This document shows, piece by piece, positions 47,041 to 55,965 of a stretch of 64,000 nucleotides of DNA. The position numbers and the translations under genes were made by a program. The DNA is from Burkholderia cepacia (lineage in GTDB: Bacteria > Pseudomonadota > Gammaproteobacteria > Burkholderiales > Burkholderiaceae). The first letter of the stretch is position 1. The number at the start of each line of letters is the position of its first letter. The notes beneath the pieces are model-generated. The model made no database searches. It saw nothing but the letters and a program-made list of their open reading frames with translations, and had not been told where the DNA came from. The stretch covers positions 2,418,001 to 2,482,000 of the forward strand of contig NZ_CP013443.1 of NCBI RefSeq assembly GCF_001718835.1, given 5' to 3'.

Positions 47041-47814
47041 TTACGCCTGGCGCTCGACCGTCTTGCCTTCCAGCACGGCCGACAGCCGGCGCAGATCGAG
47101 GCGCGCCGCGTCGGCGCCCTGCAGCGTTTCCAGATGCGTGCCGAGCCGCTCGAGCGCCGCGACGATCTCGTCGACACGGCGGCTTTCCTTCGCAGCGTGA
47201 TCGATCAGGCCGTGGATCGCGAGCGACATCGGATCGTCGGCGTTCGGCGTGATCCCGTATGCGAAGAATGCCGCGCGCTCGGGCTGCGGCTTCGGCTGTG
47301 CCGGCATCACGATGCGCGCCGGATTGCCGACTGCCGTGCCGCCTGCCGGCACCGGCTTCACGACGACCGCGTTCGATCCGATCTTCGCGCCCGCACCGAC
47401 CGTGAATCCGCCGAGCACCTTCGCACCCGCGCCGACGATCACGCCGGCCTCGAGCGTCGGGTGGCGCTTCGCGCCGCGCGTGAGCGACGTGCCGCCCAGC
47501 GTCACGCCCTGATAGATCGTGCAGTCGTCGCCGATGATCGCCGTCTCGCCGATCACGACACCCATCCCGTGATCGATGAACACGCGCCGGCCGATCGTCG
47601 CGCCGGGGTGGATTTCAATGCCGGTCAGGAACCGGCCGGCCTGTGACGCGAAACGCGCGAGCCAGTAGCGCTTCGCGCGCCAGCATGCGTGCGCGAAACG
47701 ATGCAGCACGAGCGCATGCAGCCCCGGATAACAGGTCAGCACTTCCCACGCACTGCGAGCGGCGGGATCCCGCTCGCGAATCGTTGCAACGTCTTCGCGC
47801 AGTCTCGTGAACAT
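47041..47814 (-). CDS. cysE: Serine O-acetyltransferase
   Basis: The 257-residue enzyme has an N-terminal helical domain and a C-terminal left-handed beta-helix with hexapeptide repeats (IGRRVFIDHGMGVVIGETAI, IGDDCTIYQGVTLGG). It acetylates serine for cysteine synthesis. The start at 47814 (MFTRLREDVATI) is the family N terminus. The last 60 residues include a short extension beyond the catalytic domain that may bind cysteine synthase. It is transcribed away from trmJ with a gap of about 170 bases. Confidence 0.92.
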   Translation of the reverse strand: MFTRLREDVATIRERDPAARSAWEVLTCYPGLHALVLHRFAHACWRAKRYWLARFASQAGRFLTGIEIHPGATIGRRVFIDHGMGVVIGETAIIGDDCTIYQGVTLGGTSLTRGAKRHPTLEAGVIVGAGAKVLGGFTVGAGAKIGSNAVVVKPVPAGGTAVGNPARIVMPAQPKPQPERAAFFAYGITPNADDPMSLAIHGLIDHAAKESRRVDEIVAALERLGTHLETLQGADAARLDLRRLSAVLEGKTVERQA

Positions 47815-47988
47815 GATGTGGTCTGGGAAAAGGCCGGCGCGCATCGCCGGCAATGACCGGCCTTTATCGCACCGGCTGCTTTGTATATGACGTCCGGCGA
47901 TTGTAGGGCGAGTCGCGCACGGCCGCACGACGTCGCGCGTTTCTCCCCGGCGCCGGCGCGGGTATTCGCGCGGCGGCCCCGCGGCGCG

Positions 47989-48807
47989 TCAGGCGTCGCG
48001 GTCCGGCGTGCGCGATTTCAGCAGGATGTGCTTTGCGACACCGCGCAGGATATTGACCTCCTCACGCTCGAGGCCCGTGCGCGCGAACAGGCGCCGCAGC
48101 CGCGGCATCAGCTTCTTCGGGTTGCGCGGATCGAGGAAATCGAGCGCGATCAGCGCGTTCTCGAGGTGCACGTACATCCGCTCGATCTCGTCGCTCTGCG
48201 CAAGCGTGCCGGCTTCCGGTTGCGGCAACGATGCGTTCGCGCGTTCGAGGAACGCGATCCGCAGCTCGTACGCGAGCACCTGCACGGCCTGTGCGAGATT
48301 CAGCGAACTGTAGGCCGGGTTCGCCGGGATGTGCGCGAGCGCGCTGCACAGCTCGACGTGCTCGTTCGCGAGGCCCGTGCGCTCGTTGCCGAACACGAGC
48401 GCGATGTCGCCCGCGCCGACCTGTGCGGATGCCTGCATGGCGGCCGCGCGCGGCGCGAGGCGCGGCGGCCCGTATTCGCGCGTACGCGCGGTCAGCGCGA
48501 TCGACCAGTGCACGCCTGACAGCGCTTCACCAAGCGTCGGCACGACATGCGCGGATGCGAGGACGTCGTCCGCGCCGCTGGCCATCGCGATCGCCTCGGG
48601 ATCGCTCTGGACATGCGGCACACGCGGCGCGACCAGCACCAGACGCGAGAAACCCATCGTCTTCAGCGCGCGGGCGGCCGCGCCGACGTTGCCGGGATGG
48701 CTCGGCTCGACGAGCACGAAACGGGTGGACGTGAAGCCGCCGGACGGCGGCCGGGACGAAGCCGCGCCCGACTCGGACGGCGCGGCGGTGATCTGCGGGG
48801 TTTCCAC
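47989..48807 (-). CDS. trmJ: SpoU-family tRNA/rRNA 2'-O-methyltransferase TrmJ
   Basis: The protein has the SpoU SPOUT fold: FVLVEPSHPGNVGAAARALK near the N terminus, then ALVFGNERTGLANE and SSLNLAQAVQVLAYE, the knot and SAM motifs. It methylates position 32 of some tRNAs. The start is uncertain; a GTG at 48807 (GTG GAA ACC) gives about 272 residues and leaves room for the promoter, while ATGs at 48852 and 48924 are open alternatives. It is divergent from suhB. Confidence 0.85.
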   Translation of the reverse strand: METPQITAAPSESGAASSRPPSGGFTSTRFVLVEPSHPGNVGAAARALKTMGFSRLVLVAPRVPHVQSDPEAIAMASGADDVLASAHVVPTLGEALSGVHWSIALTARTREYGPPRLAPRAAAMQASAQVGAGDIALVFGNERTGLANEHVELCSALAHIPANPAYSSLNLAQAVQVLAYELRIAFLERANASLPQPEAGTLAQSDEIERMYVHLENALIALDFLDPRNPKKLMPRLRRLFARTGLEREEVNILRGVAKHILLKSRTPDRDA

Positions 48808-49087
48808 TACGATACGACTCGGTTCATCAGAATGGCAGTATGGTATCGCCATCGCTACGGCAAACCCACTCGTCCGGACGGATAGTGGGGGTTTCCCCGT
48901 ATTCCGGTCGCCTGAAACCGCCAAAAATCGGGTAAAATCATGCCTTTACGCGTCGCGCTCCGTGCGACGCGGGTCGTACCCCGTTCTTTGTCAATTCGCG
49001 TCTCACCTCGCCTGCCACGCTAGCGCCGTGCCGGGCGGTTGTTCCACTTCGTGGCGGCCCGTGCCGCCGGCTACAGGATCCAGGCTC

Positions 49088-49891
49088 ATGCATCCCATGC
49101 TCAACATTGCTGTCAAGGCTGCGCGCCGCGCCGGACAGATCATCAACCGCGCGTCCCTCGATCTCGACCTGATCGAGATCCGCAAGAAGCAGCAGAACGA
49201 CTTCGTCACCGAAGTGGACAAGGCCGCCGAAGACGCGATCATCGAGACGCTGAAGACCGCCTACCCCGACCACGCGATCCTCGCCGAGGAATCGGGCGAA
49301 TCGGAGAACGAATCCGAATTCAAGTGGATCATCGATCCGCTCGACGGCACGACCAACTTCATCCACGGCTTCCCGTACTACTGCGTGTCGATTGCGCTCG
49401 AGCACAAGGGCGTCGTCACGCAGGCCGTCGTCTACGATCCGAACAAGAACGACCTGTTCACGGCCACGCGCGGCCGCGGCGCGTACCTGAACGACCGCCG
49501 CATCCGCGTCGGCCGCCGCGACCGCCTGTCGGACGCACTGGTCGGCACGGGCTTCCCGTTCCGCGAAAAGGACGGTCTCGATGCATATGCGCGCCTCTTC
49601 ACCGAAATGACGCAAGCCTGCACCGGCCTGCGTCGTCCGGGCGCAGCGGCACTCGATCTCGCGAACGTCGCGGCCGGCCGCCTCGACGCGTTCTTCGAGC
49701 AAGGCATCAACGTGTGGGACATGGCAGCGGGCAGCCTGCTGATCACCGAGGCCGGCGGCCTCGTCGGCAACTACACGGGCGATGCCGATTTCCTGCATCG
49801 CCATGAAATCGTCGCGGCAAACCCGAAGATCTACGCGCAGATGATCCCGATCCTGAACCGTTACACCCGCGTGCATCCGGCGGCGGAATAA
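49088..49891 (+). CDS. suhB: Inositol monophosphatase family protein
   Basis: The 267-residue enzyme has the lithium-sensitive phosphatase motifs: EESGE at about 73, IDPLDGTTNF at about 88-97 and WDMAAGSLLITEAGG near 220. It dephosphorylates inositol phosphates. In E. coli SuhB also joins ribosomal RNA antitermination complexes. The start at 49088 gives MHPMLNIAVKAARRAG. A perfect hairpin terminator follows the stop. Confidence 0.92.
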   Translation: MHPMLNIAVKAARRAGQIINRASLDLDLIEIRKKQQNDFVTEVDKAAEDAIIETLKTAYPDHAILAEESGESENESEFKWIIDPLDGTTNFIHGFPYYCVSIALEHKGVVTQAVVYDPNKNDLFTATRGRGAYLNDRRIRVGRRDRLSDALVGTGFPFREKDGLDAYARLFTEMTQACTGLRRPGAAALDLANVAAGRLDAFFEQGINVWDMAAGSLLITEAGGLVGNYTGDADFLHRHEIVAANPKIYAQMIPILNRYTRVHPAAE

Positions 49892-49910
49892 CGGCGCCCG
49901 CGCGCCGCAG

Positions 49911-49948
49911 ACGGCCCGGGTCCGCCCTGCGCGGGCCCGGGCCGTTTT
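49911..49948 (+). terminator. Terminator of suhB
   Basis: ACGGCCCGGG (49911-49920) and CCCGGGCCGT (49936-49945) form a perfect ten-base stem, followed by TTTT. It lies 20 bases after the suhB stop. Confidence 0.8.
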
Positions 49949-49970
49949 CCATTCCGGGCCGGCCGAAACG

Positions 49971-50606
49971 CTACGCGAGCGAGCGGATGAAGCCCGCCGC
50001 GAGCACGCAGTAGAACAGTCCGCAGAACAGGCCGAACGGCTTGCGCGTGCGCGCGAAGAACGGCCCCGCCGAATGCGACGAGAACGCGAGCGCATACGTC
50101 GTGAACACGATGAAGCCGAGTGTCGCGCAGCCGGCGACGAGCACGAAGCTCGTCCACGCCGACGCGTTCGCCGACAGCCCCAGCGTCGTCACGGTCAGCC
50201 ACGACAGGATCGCCTTCGGGTTGGTCAGGTGGATGCCGAGCCCCTGCAGATAGAACCTCGCCAGGCTGCCGCGCCGCGCCTGCGCATCGGCCTTCAGCGG
50301 ATCGCGCGTCGAGTACGCGGCGCGCACCGCCTTGTACGCGAGCCACAGCAGGTAGCCTGCGCCGAGGATCTTGAGCCACATGAGCAGCACACCGGACGAC
50401 AGCAGCATCGCGGACACGCCGGCCGCCGCCGTCACGCCCCAGCAGAGCGAGCCGGACATCACGCCGGCGGCCATCGCCAGGCCGGGCGTGCGCCCGTGAT
50501 TGAGCGACACGTTCGCGATCGACAGGTTGGCCGGCCCCGGCGTTGCCGTGCCGATCAGGTAGACGGCGAACGCGACGCCGAAGCCGGAGAAGTGGGCGAA
50601 GTTCAT
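49971..50606 (-). CDS. LysE/RhtB family amino acid exporter
   Basis: The 211-residue membrane protein has about six helices and the family motif GTATPGPANLSIANVSLNHG in its N terminus (split: GTATPGPANL and SIANVSLNHG). It belongs to the LysE/RhtB exporters of amino acids or related metabolites. The start at 50606 (MNFAHFSG) is preferred; 50624 would add six residues. It is divergent from a MocR-type PLP regulator across about 500 bases, so that regulator probably controls it. The substrate is unknown. Confidence 0.85.
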   Translation of the reverse strand: MNFAHFSGFGVAFAVYLIGTATPGPANLSIANVSLNHGRTPGLAMAAGVMSGSLCWGVTAAAGVSAMLLSSGVLLMWLKILGAGYLLWLAYKAVRAAYSTRDPLKADAQARRGSLARFYLQGLGIHLTNPKAILSWLTVTTLGLSANASAWTSFVLVAGCATLGFIVFTTYALAFSSHSAGPFFARTRKPFGLFCGLFYCVLAAGFIRSLA

Positions 50607-51104
50607 ATCAGCGAGCACCCGCATGCAGACGGCGCCGATGCGCCGATCTTGTTTGCCGAACAGTCGATCGAGACTGATGAAGCATCGTCGCGAAGATTCC
50701 CTTCATTCATGTGGACGCCCCGATCAGGAACATCGTCCGATCGCGGCCGGCAATCCACCGGGGTTCCCGCCCACGCCCGCTCCAGGCGGCGCCGGATGCC
50801 GGGTCGCGATACTTTGCAATCGCCGGAGCACGACGACTGACTCCTGGCTTTCAGATCGTCATAAGTCGGCATGTGGTTTCCTCCGGATCAAAGTGTGTTC
50901 GCTACCGCTTTGCGCCATCACCGTCCCCGCGACAGCACGCGCCCCCTTGCCGCTCCTCTCGACCATCGCATTTCCAAAAGACGGTGGCCCCGATTATTCG
51001 ACTAGAATCCGTGCGAGGGAATGAACAGAACCGAACAATCACCTCCAAAGTGTTCAGCCATTTTCACTGAACACTTTGGCCGAAGTCCTTGACGGTGGCG
51101 TCCG
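50607..51104. promoter_or_regulatory. Divergent intergenic region between LysE exporter and MocR regulator
   Basis: This 498-base region has no supported gene. It includes a perfect inverted repeat near its right end (51045-51079), described separately. The left half has no recognisable RNA gene or repeat. It must hold promoters for both flanking genes. Confidence 0.4.
51045..51079. promoter_or_regulatory. Perfect 13-base inverted repeat upstream of MocR gene, candidate operator
   Basis: CCAAAGTGTTCAG (51045-51057) and CTGAACACTTTGG (51067-51079) are exact reverse complements with a nine-base spacer. The site ends 25 bases before the regulator ATG, so it lies in or just after its promoter. 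No T-run follows, so a terminator is unlikely. The adjacent exporter gene starts about 440 bases away. Confidence 0.6.
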
Positions 51105-52508
51105 ATGAAACTCGCGCTCGACACGACGACCGGCGTTCCGCTGACCGAACAGCTGGTCGACCAGATCGAACGGATGATCCGTTCGCAGCAATTGCGCGGC
51201 GGCGTGAAACTGCCGTCGATCCGCAAGATGGCGGCCGATCAGAAGATCAGCCGCTTCCCTGTCATCGAGGCATACGATCTGCTCGCTGCCCGCGGCCTGA
51301 TCCGGCCGCGCCACGGCTCCGGCTTCTACGTGACCGACCGGCGCGACGCCGGCGCGCTCCCGGGCGGCACGGACCCGCGCGTCGCCGAGGAGGAAACGAG
51401 CCACATCCTCAGGCAGTTCGCGTCGCTGGACGATCGCGTGAAACTGTCGAGCGGCTTCGTGCCGGCCGCGTGGCGCGACGTCGACGGCATCGCGCAAGCG
51501 GTGCGACACGTCGTGCGCGGCGACACGGCGAACCTCGTCGACTACGCGCAGCCGCAGGGCGATCCGCTGTTGCGCCAGCAGCTGTGCCGGCACCTCGCGC
51601 CGCTCGGCATCGACGCCCAGCCGCAGCAGATCCTCGTCACGCACAGCGCGAGCCAGGCGCTCGATCTCGTCGTGCGCCTGATGCTGAAGCCGGGCGACAC
51701 GGTGTTCGTCGAGGATCCCGGCTACTTCAACCTGTTCGGTTTGCTGAAGCTGCACGGCGTGAAGCCCGTCGGCGTGCCGCGCCGCGCGACGGGGCCGGAC
51801 ATCGAGGCAGCCGAGGCGCTGCTGCGCGAACACCGCCCGAAGCTGTTCTTCGTCTCGACCGTGCTCCATAACCCGACTGCGACGAACATTGCCCCGCCGA
51901 TCATGTTCCGGCTGCTGCAGCTCGCGCACCAGCATGGCTTCGCGATCGTCGAGGACGATGTCTACAGCGATTTCGAGGCGAGGCCGTCGCAGCGGCTCGC
52001 GACGCTCGACCAGCTCGAACGCGTGATCTATGTCGGCGGGTTCTCGAAGACGCTGTCGTCGTCGCTGCGGGTCGGCTATCTGGCCGCGCGACCCGACCTG
52101 ATCAACCATCTCATCGACCTGAAGGCCCTCACCAGCATGGGTGGCGCACGGATCGTGGAAAGCATCGTCGCGCTGCTGCTCGAGCGCGGCACGCACCGCA
52201 AGCACGTGGAGCGGCTGCGCCGGCGCCTCGCGCAGGCGTCGGCGCACACGGTCGCGCGATTGCGGCAGGCGGGCTGGCAGGTGTACGCGCAACCGAACGG
52301 CGGGATGTTCGTGTGGGCATGCGTGCCGGGTGTCGACGATTCCGCGCGGCTCGTCGAACTCGCGCGCACACTCGGGCTCGATCTCGCGCCGGGGCGCGAT
52401 TACCGGCCGAACGGCGACGCCACGCCGTGGGTCCGGCTCAACGTGGCGGCGGCGAGCGATCCACAGGCGGCGCCGTTCATCGACGCGGCGGGAACCCTGG
52501 GCAGGTGA
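51105..52508 (+). CDS. MocR-family PLP-dependent transcriptional regulator (GntR HTH plus aminotransferase domain)
   Basis: The 467-residue protein has an N-terminal GntR winged helix (LTEQLVDQIERMIRSQQLRG, GVKLPSIRKMAADQKISRF, RHGSGFYV; residues 8-75). A linker follows, then a fold-type I aminotransferase domain with the PLP lysine in VGGFSKTLSSSLRVGY (about residue 310). MocR proteins such as PdxR and GabR use PLP-ligand chemistry to sense an effector. The perfect inverted repeat 25 bases upstream and the divergent LysE-type exporter suggest that it autoregulates and controls export. Confidence 0.88.
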   Translation: MKLALDTTTGVPLTEQLVDQIERMIRSQQLRGGVKLPSIRKMAADQKISRFPVIEAYDLLAARGLIRPRHGSGFYVTDRRDAGALPGGTDPRVAEEETSHILRQFASLDDRVKLSSGFVPAAWRDVDGIAQAVRHVVRGDTANLVDYAQPQGDPLLRQQLCRHLAPLGIDAQPQQILVTHSASQALDLVVRLMLKPGDTVFVEDPGYFNLFGLLKLHGVKPVGVPRRATGPDIEAAEALLREHRPKLFFVSTVLHNPTATNIAPPIMFRLLQLAHQHGFAIVEDDVYSDFEARPSQRLATLDQLERVIYVGGFSKTLSSSLRVGYLAARPDLINHLIDLKALTSMGGARIVESIVALLLERGTHRKHVERLRRRLAQASAHTVARLRQAGWQVYAQPNGGMFVWACVPGVDDSARLVELARTLGLDLAPGRDYRPNGDATPWVRLNVAAASDPQAAPFIDAAGTLGR

Positions 52509-52579
52509 GCTGGACGGTGCTTGACCGATCAGTAGCCGGTCCGTAGGATGGCCGCGACCGATGCGACTCGCGGATCGCC

Positions 52580-53815
52580 ATGACACGACAAGATTCCTAT
52601 CGTTCCCTGCTGAACATCCCGGGTTTGTCGCCTTTACTCGTCGCAGCGACCTGCTCGCGCCTCGCCGGACGGATGTTCGTTCTTACCCTGGTCCTGTTTG
52701 TCCTGGCGCGGTTTTCGTCGCCCGAGCTGGCCGGATGGTTGACGTTCGCTGCAATCGTGCCCGGCTTGGTCGTCAGCCCCGTTGCGGGTGCGATCCTTGA
52801 TCGCGTAGGGCCAACAATCGCCGTGCGGATCGACTTCATCGCCAGTGCCATCTTCGTTGCGGCCGTCAGCGTCGTCGGCTGGAGTGGTTCGGCCGACCCT
52901 GTCGTGCTGGCCGTGCCGGTGGTCTTGTATTCCCTCACGGGTCCATTGGGTGCAGCCGGCACACGAACGCTGCTGCCCCGCGTGGTTCCGCCTGCGGCAC
53001 TTGACCGGGCGAACGCGCTGGACACCGCGATTTATGCGGTTGTCGACGTCGTGGGTCCTGCGCTGGCCGGCGTGATGGCCGCTTCGCTGGGGCCTGCGGC
53101 GGCGATCTTGCTGATTGCCACCGCCTACGCCAGCGCAGCGGTATTTCTGTCATTCGTTCCGCACCTGCCTGGACTGGTCCGCTCGCGGGCGTCGATCTGG
53201 CGGCAGACGATGGAAGGCATCAGGATGGTTGCCGCGCAACCGACACTTCGGGGGCTCGCGATTTCCTATTCGTTGTACCAGGTCACTTGGGGCGCGCTCA
53301 TTGTGGTCGTCCCGACATTTGTCGCCGAGCACGTTTCCAAGGGCGCAGCCAGTTCGATTACCGGCTTGATGTGGACCACGGTCGGTGCTGCAGGTGGCGT
53401 GAGCGCCTTGCTTGCCGGTCATCTGCGTACGGTCGACCGGGAGCGTCGAATCATGGCTGTCGGCATGGCTGCGACCGCAGCGGCCGCGTGGCCGGTTGCA
53501 GGCGAATTCGGACTCGGCGGGCTGGTCGCCGCGCTGATCGTCGTCGGCATCGCATCCGGCCCTATCGATGTCGCATTGCTGACGCTGCGTCAGCGGCGAA
53601 CGGACCCTCGGCAACTCGGCCGGGTCATGTCCATCTCGATGAGCCTGAATGTGGTGGGGTTTCCAATTGGATCGGCCATCGCCGGAACGTTGACCGCCAC
53701 TTCATCTTCGGCAGCGCTGATGATGGCCGGAATCGCATCCGCGATGGCTGCACTCGCGACTTCGGCAATCCCGCACGAGATCGCTCAGGTCCGGACCGGG
53801 AAAGAATCCGGTTAG
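52580..53815 (+). CDS. MFS transporter
   Basis: The 411-residue membrane protein has about 12 predicted helices and an MFS-like fold with GAILDRVGPTIAVRIDFIAS (the conserved motif A loop) near residue 70. A second cytoplasmic loop has TVDRERR. It resembles drug-exporter-like MFS proteins (EntS/TetA style). It follows the regulator by 71 bases on the same strand and may be cotranscribed. The substrate is unknown. Confidence 0.8.
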   Translation: MTRQDSYRSLLNIPGLSPLLVAATCSRLAGRMFVLTLVLFVLARFSSPELAGWLTFAAIVPGLVVSPVAGAILDRVGPTIAVRIDFIASAIFVAAVSVVGWSGSADPVVLAVPVVLYSLTGPLGAAGTRTLLPRVVPPAALDRANALDTAIYAVVDVVGPALAGVMAASLGPAAAILLIATAYASAAVFLSFVPHLPGLVRSRASIWRQTMEGIRMVAAQPTLRGLAISYSLYQVTWGALIVVVPTFVAEHVSKGAASSITGLMWTTVGAAGGVSALLAGHLRTVDRERRIMAVGMAATAAAAWPVAGEFGLGGLVAALIVVGIASGPIDVALLTLRQRRTDPRQLGRVMSISMSLNVVGFPIGSAIAGTLTATSSSAALMMAGIASAMAALATSAIPHEIAQVRTGKESG

Positions 53816-53887
53816 CCATCGTCAGTGCCCGCTCGAATCGGGATGCGACGCGTGCCTGTACCCTATCTGGCAAGGCCCTGCCCGGAT

Positions 53888-54253
53888 TCACTTGAACTTG
53901 CCGAAATCCACTTCTTCTTTGACGAACTTCCCCGTCAACAGGAGTGCTCGTTCGATGTCCGCGATTATGGACAAGTTGTTGATCGACGCGGTGACGAACA
54001 ATCCCCAGATGTCGTCGTCTATTTCATAGTGGCCCCGCGCATACGTCCAATAGCTGAAATAGCGATCCTGAAACAATGCGACCCGGGGATCATCAAGGCC
54101 GTCAGGATGCGGCACTTGGACGGAATGCAGTGCATCCTGCAGGATCGCAGCGACGTTTGGAAAGTGATCCGAGCGATGGTCTTCAAGTACCTCGACCAGA
54201 AGATCGCTGCCGTGATATACCGGCCGAACCCGGAATCGAATCAGGTTTGTCAT
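53888..54253 (-). CDS. Hypothetical protein, possible immunity protein
   Basis: The 121-residue acidic protein has no signal peptide and no motif I recognise. Features include WTYARGHYEIDDDIWG and a C-terminal FVKEEVDFGKFK. Size and acidity are like those of polymorphic-toxin immunity proteins, but this is only an impression. The start at 54253 (MTNLIRFRV) lies 14 bases from the end of an IS30-family element inserted on its upstream side, so any original upstream partner or promoter was probably separated from it. Confidence 0.45.
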   Translation of the reverse strand: MTNLIRFRVRPVYHGSDLLVEVLEDHRSDHFPNVAAILQDALHSVQVPHPDGLDDPRVALFQDRYFSYWTYARGHYEIDDDIWGLFVTASINNLSIIADIERALLLTGKFVKEEVDFGKFK

Positions 54254-54267
54254 GGCGATCTCAAGAA

Positions 54268-55290
54268 TCAAGTGCAACGTTTCGCTAATCCAGCGGCAGC
54301 CAATTCAATGGCCATCGCCTCTTCCGGCGTTTTCCAGCCGAGGGTTTGACGAGGACGGCCATTGAGCAATTTGGCGATGTCGTTCAACTGCGTTTGCGTG
54401 ACGCCCGACAGGTCCATGCCCTTGGGCAAGAACTGGCGCAGCAAACCGTTGGTGTTCTCGTTGCTGCCTCGCTGCCAAGGCGCGTATGGGTCCGCAAACC
54501 AGATATCGAGATTCAGCCGCTCGGCCAGTTCGACATGACAGGTCATTTCCGATCCACGGTCATACGTCAGGCTCTCGCGCAAGAACGCCGGCAACTTCTT
54601 CATCTGGCGCGTGAAGCCTTCGAGTGCATCCTTCGCCGTACAGCCGTCCATGCGGCACAGCACCACGAAGCGTGTCTTGCGCTCGACCAGCGTGCCCACG
54701 CAGGAGCGATTGAAGGCGCCCTTGACCAGATCGCCTTCCCAATGCCCCGGCGATTTACGCGTTTCGATCTGCTCAGGCCGGTGAATGATGCGCAGTTCTT
54801 CCGGTACGAAGCTCTTGCGGGCAAGGGTCTTGCGCGGGTTGCCGCGCGCAGGCTTTTCCTGGCGAAGCGCCTCGATCATGGCTTGCTTCAAGCCACCACG
54901 AGGATGGGTGTAAATCGCCGCGTAGATCGTTTCGTGGCTGACGCGCTGGTCGGGGCTGTCTGGGTGCATTTCGCGAAGTCTGGCAGCAATTTGCTGCGGC
55001 GACCAGCGCCGATAGACCAGTTGATGATGCACATGCCAGTACAGCGCGCTTGCGGCAAGCAGTTTGCGCGGCCGCCGGCTTCGCTCGCGCCGCGTGCGGT
55101 AGGCCTTGGCCGCGACCGACGCGTCATAACATCGCGCAGACTCAGCGCGGTTGCGCGCCAGTTCTCGCGTGACGGTCGATGCGCTGCGTCCGAGCAGTCG
55201 GGCGATCGCGCGCACGCTCACGTTCTTTCCGCTTTCGATCATGATCACCGCACGTTCTTCCGCGCTCAGGTGGCTGTAGCTTTTCTTCAT
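54268..55290 (-). CDS. IS30 family transposase
   Basis: The 340-residue protein has an N-terminal helix-turn-helix (VSVRAIARLLGRSASTVTRE) and an rve-type DDE domain. Likely catalytic residues lie in HWEGDLVKG, LTYDRGSEM and WQRGSNENTNGLLRQFLPKG. Its stop codon lies inside the left terminal inverted repeat. It is full length, so it may be active. Start at 55290 (MKKSYSHLSAEERAVI). Confidence 0.9.
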   Translation of the reverse strand: MKKSYSHLSAEERAVIMIESGKNVSVRAIARLLGRSASTVTRELARNRAESARCYDASVAAKAYRTRRERSRRPRKLLAASALYWHVHHQLVYRRWSPQQIAARLREMHPDSPDQRVSHETIYAAIYTHPRGGLKQAMIEALRQEKPARGNPRKTLARKSFVPEELRIIHRPEQIETRKSPGHWEGDLVKGAFNRSCVGTLVERKTRFVVLCRMDGCTAKDALEGFTRQMKKLPAFLRESLTYDRGSEMTCHVELAERLNLDIWFADPYAPWQRGSNENTNGLLRQFLPKGMDLSGVTQTQLNDIAKLLNGRPRQTLGWKTPEEAMAIELAAAGLAKRCT

Positions 55291-55326
55291 CGCAACACCC
55301 TATCTCAATACAGGTGTTGCACTTGA
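54268..55326 (-). mobile_element. IS30-family insertion sequence, apparently complete
   Basis: The element is about 1059 bases. The ends are TCAAGTGCAAC at 54268-54278 and GTTGCACTTGA at 55316-55326, an 11-base perfect terminal inverted repeat. Flanking AA on both sides could be a two-base target duplication, as is usual for the IS30 family. One transposase gene fills it. The element name was not identified. Confidence 0.8.
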
Positions 55327-55384
55327 AACTAGAGTCTAAGCATGGCTCCCTTTCTGTTTCTGTGCACCGGTGTAGAACGACCGC

Positions 55385-55567
55385 TTGTGGCCGGCAGAGG
55401 ACGACTCGGACAATCAATGTGTTGCCTTAGCGAACAAATATCCGCCAAACTGGGTATGGCACGCGTTCTCCATAAGGTCATTCCCGACCGACCGAACTAT
55501 TGGCCCGTATGGAAGAGCATCGTCCTTCGCATGTAGACGACGATACGACCAGCTCCTTATACCATAG
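55385..55567 (+). pseudogene. Possible remnant of an integron-type tyrosine recombinase
   Basis: In this frame the sequence reads ALANKYPPNWVWHAFSIRS and then PTDRTIGPYGRA and RRRYDQLL. The order AL-KYP-W-W-F-TD-G-YDQ resembles part of the IntI-type integrase catalytic domain (ALERKYP, WPWFWVF, STD, MYDQ). There is no good start and nothing upstream or downstream continues the protein. The match is from memory and by eye, with gaps, so it could be chance. It abuts the IS30 element. Confidence 0.3.
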
Positions 55568-55608
55568 AGCTTCCAGAGTCATACCATCACCAATCCATTG
55601 AAGGCACC

Positions 55609-55965
55609 ATGAAAAAAATCATTTATTTAGTGTTTTTATTGCTACCCGCGACTTCATTTGCTGAAGCGTGCATCAGCGGCATGAATGTATACGACGATTT
55701 ATCTTGCACGCTCCACGCTCTCGATAAATCAAAAAAAGATCTCAATGCAATTTATCAGAAAATATATGCATCCACACAATACAAGGATGAGCTGGAGAAA
55801 TCACAGAAGGCCTGGCTCAATTATAGAGAAAAGCAATGCAATGGCTATATTGCAGCCGAGGCCTCGCAATCCCAAGGCGCCGGCCCCGGCCTGATTACGA
55901 AAGACTGTCTCGTCACGATCACCAGGCAGCGAGTTGACTATTTGAAAACTCTTCTCAAAAGATAG
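55609..55965 (+). CDS. LprI/DUF1311-like exported protein
   Basis: The 118-residue protein has a signal peptide (MKKIIYLVFLLLPATSFAEA). The mature part has the DUF1311 pattern: an early Cys (LSCTLHALDKSKKDLN), then KSQKAWLNYREKQC and a late Cys (ITKDCLVTITRQRVDYL). LprI-type proteins can inhibit lysozyme. The gene is markedly AT-rich compared with its neighbours, which suggests transfer. Its neighbours give no functional hint. Confidence 0.72.
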   Translation: MKKIIYLVFLLLPATSFAEACISGMNVYDDLSCTLHALDKSKKDLNAIYQKIYASTQYKDELEKSQKAWLNYREKQCNGYIAAEASQSQGAGPGLITKDCLVTITRQRVDYLKTLLKR

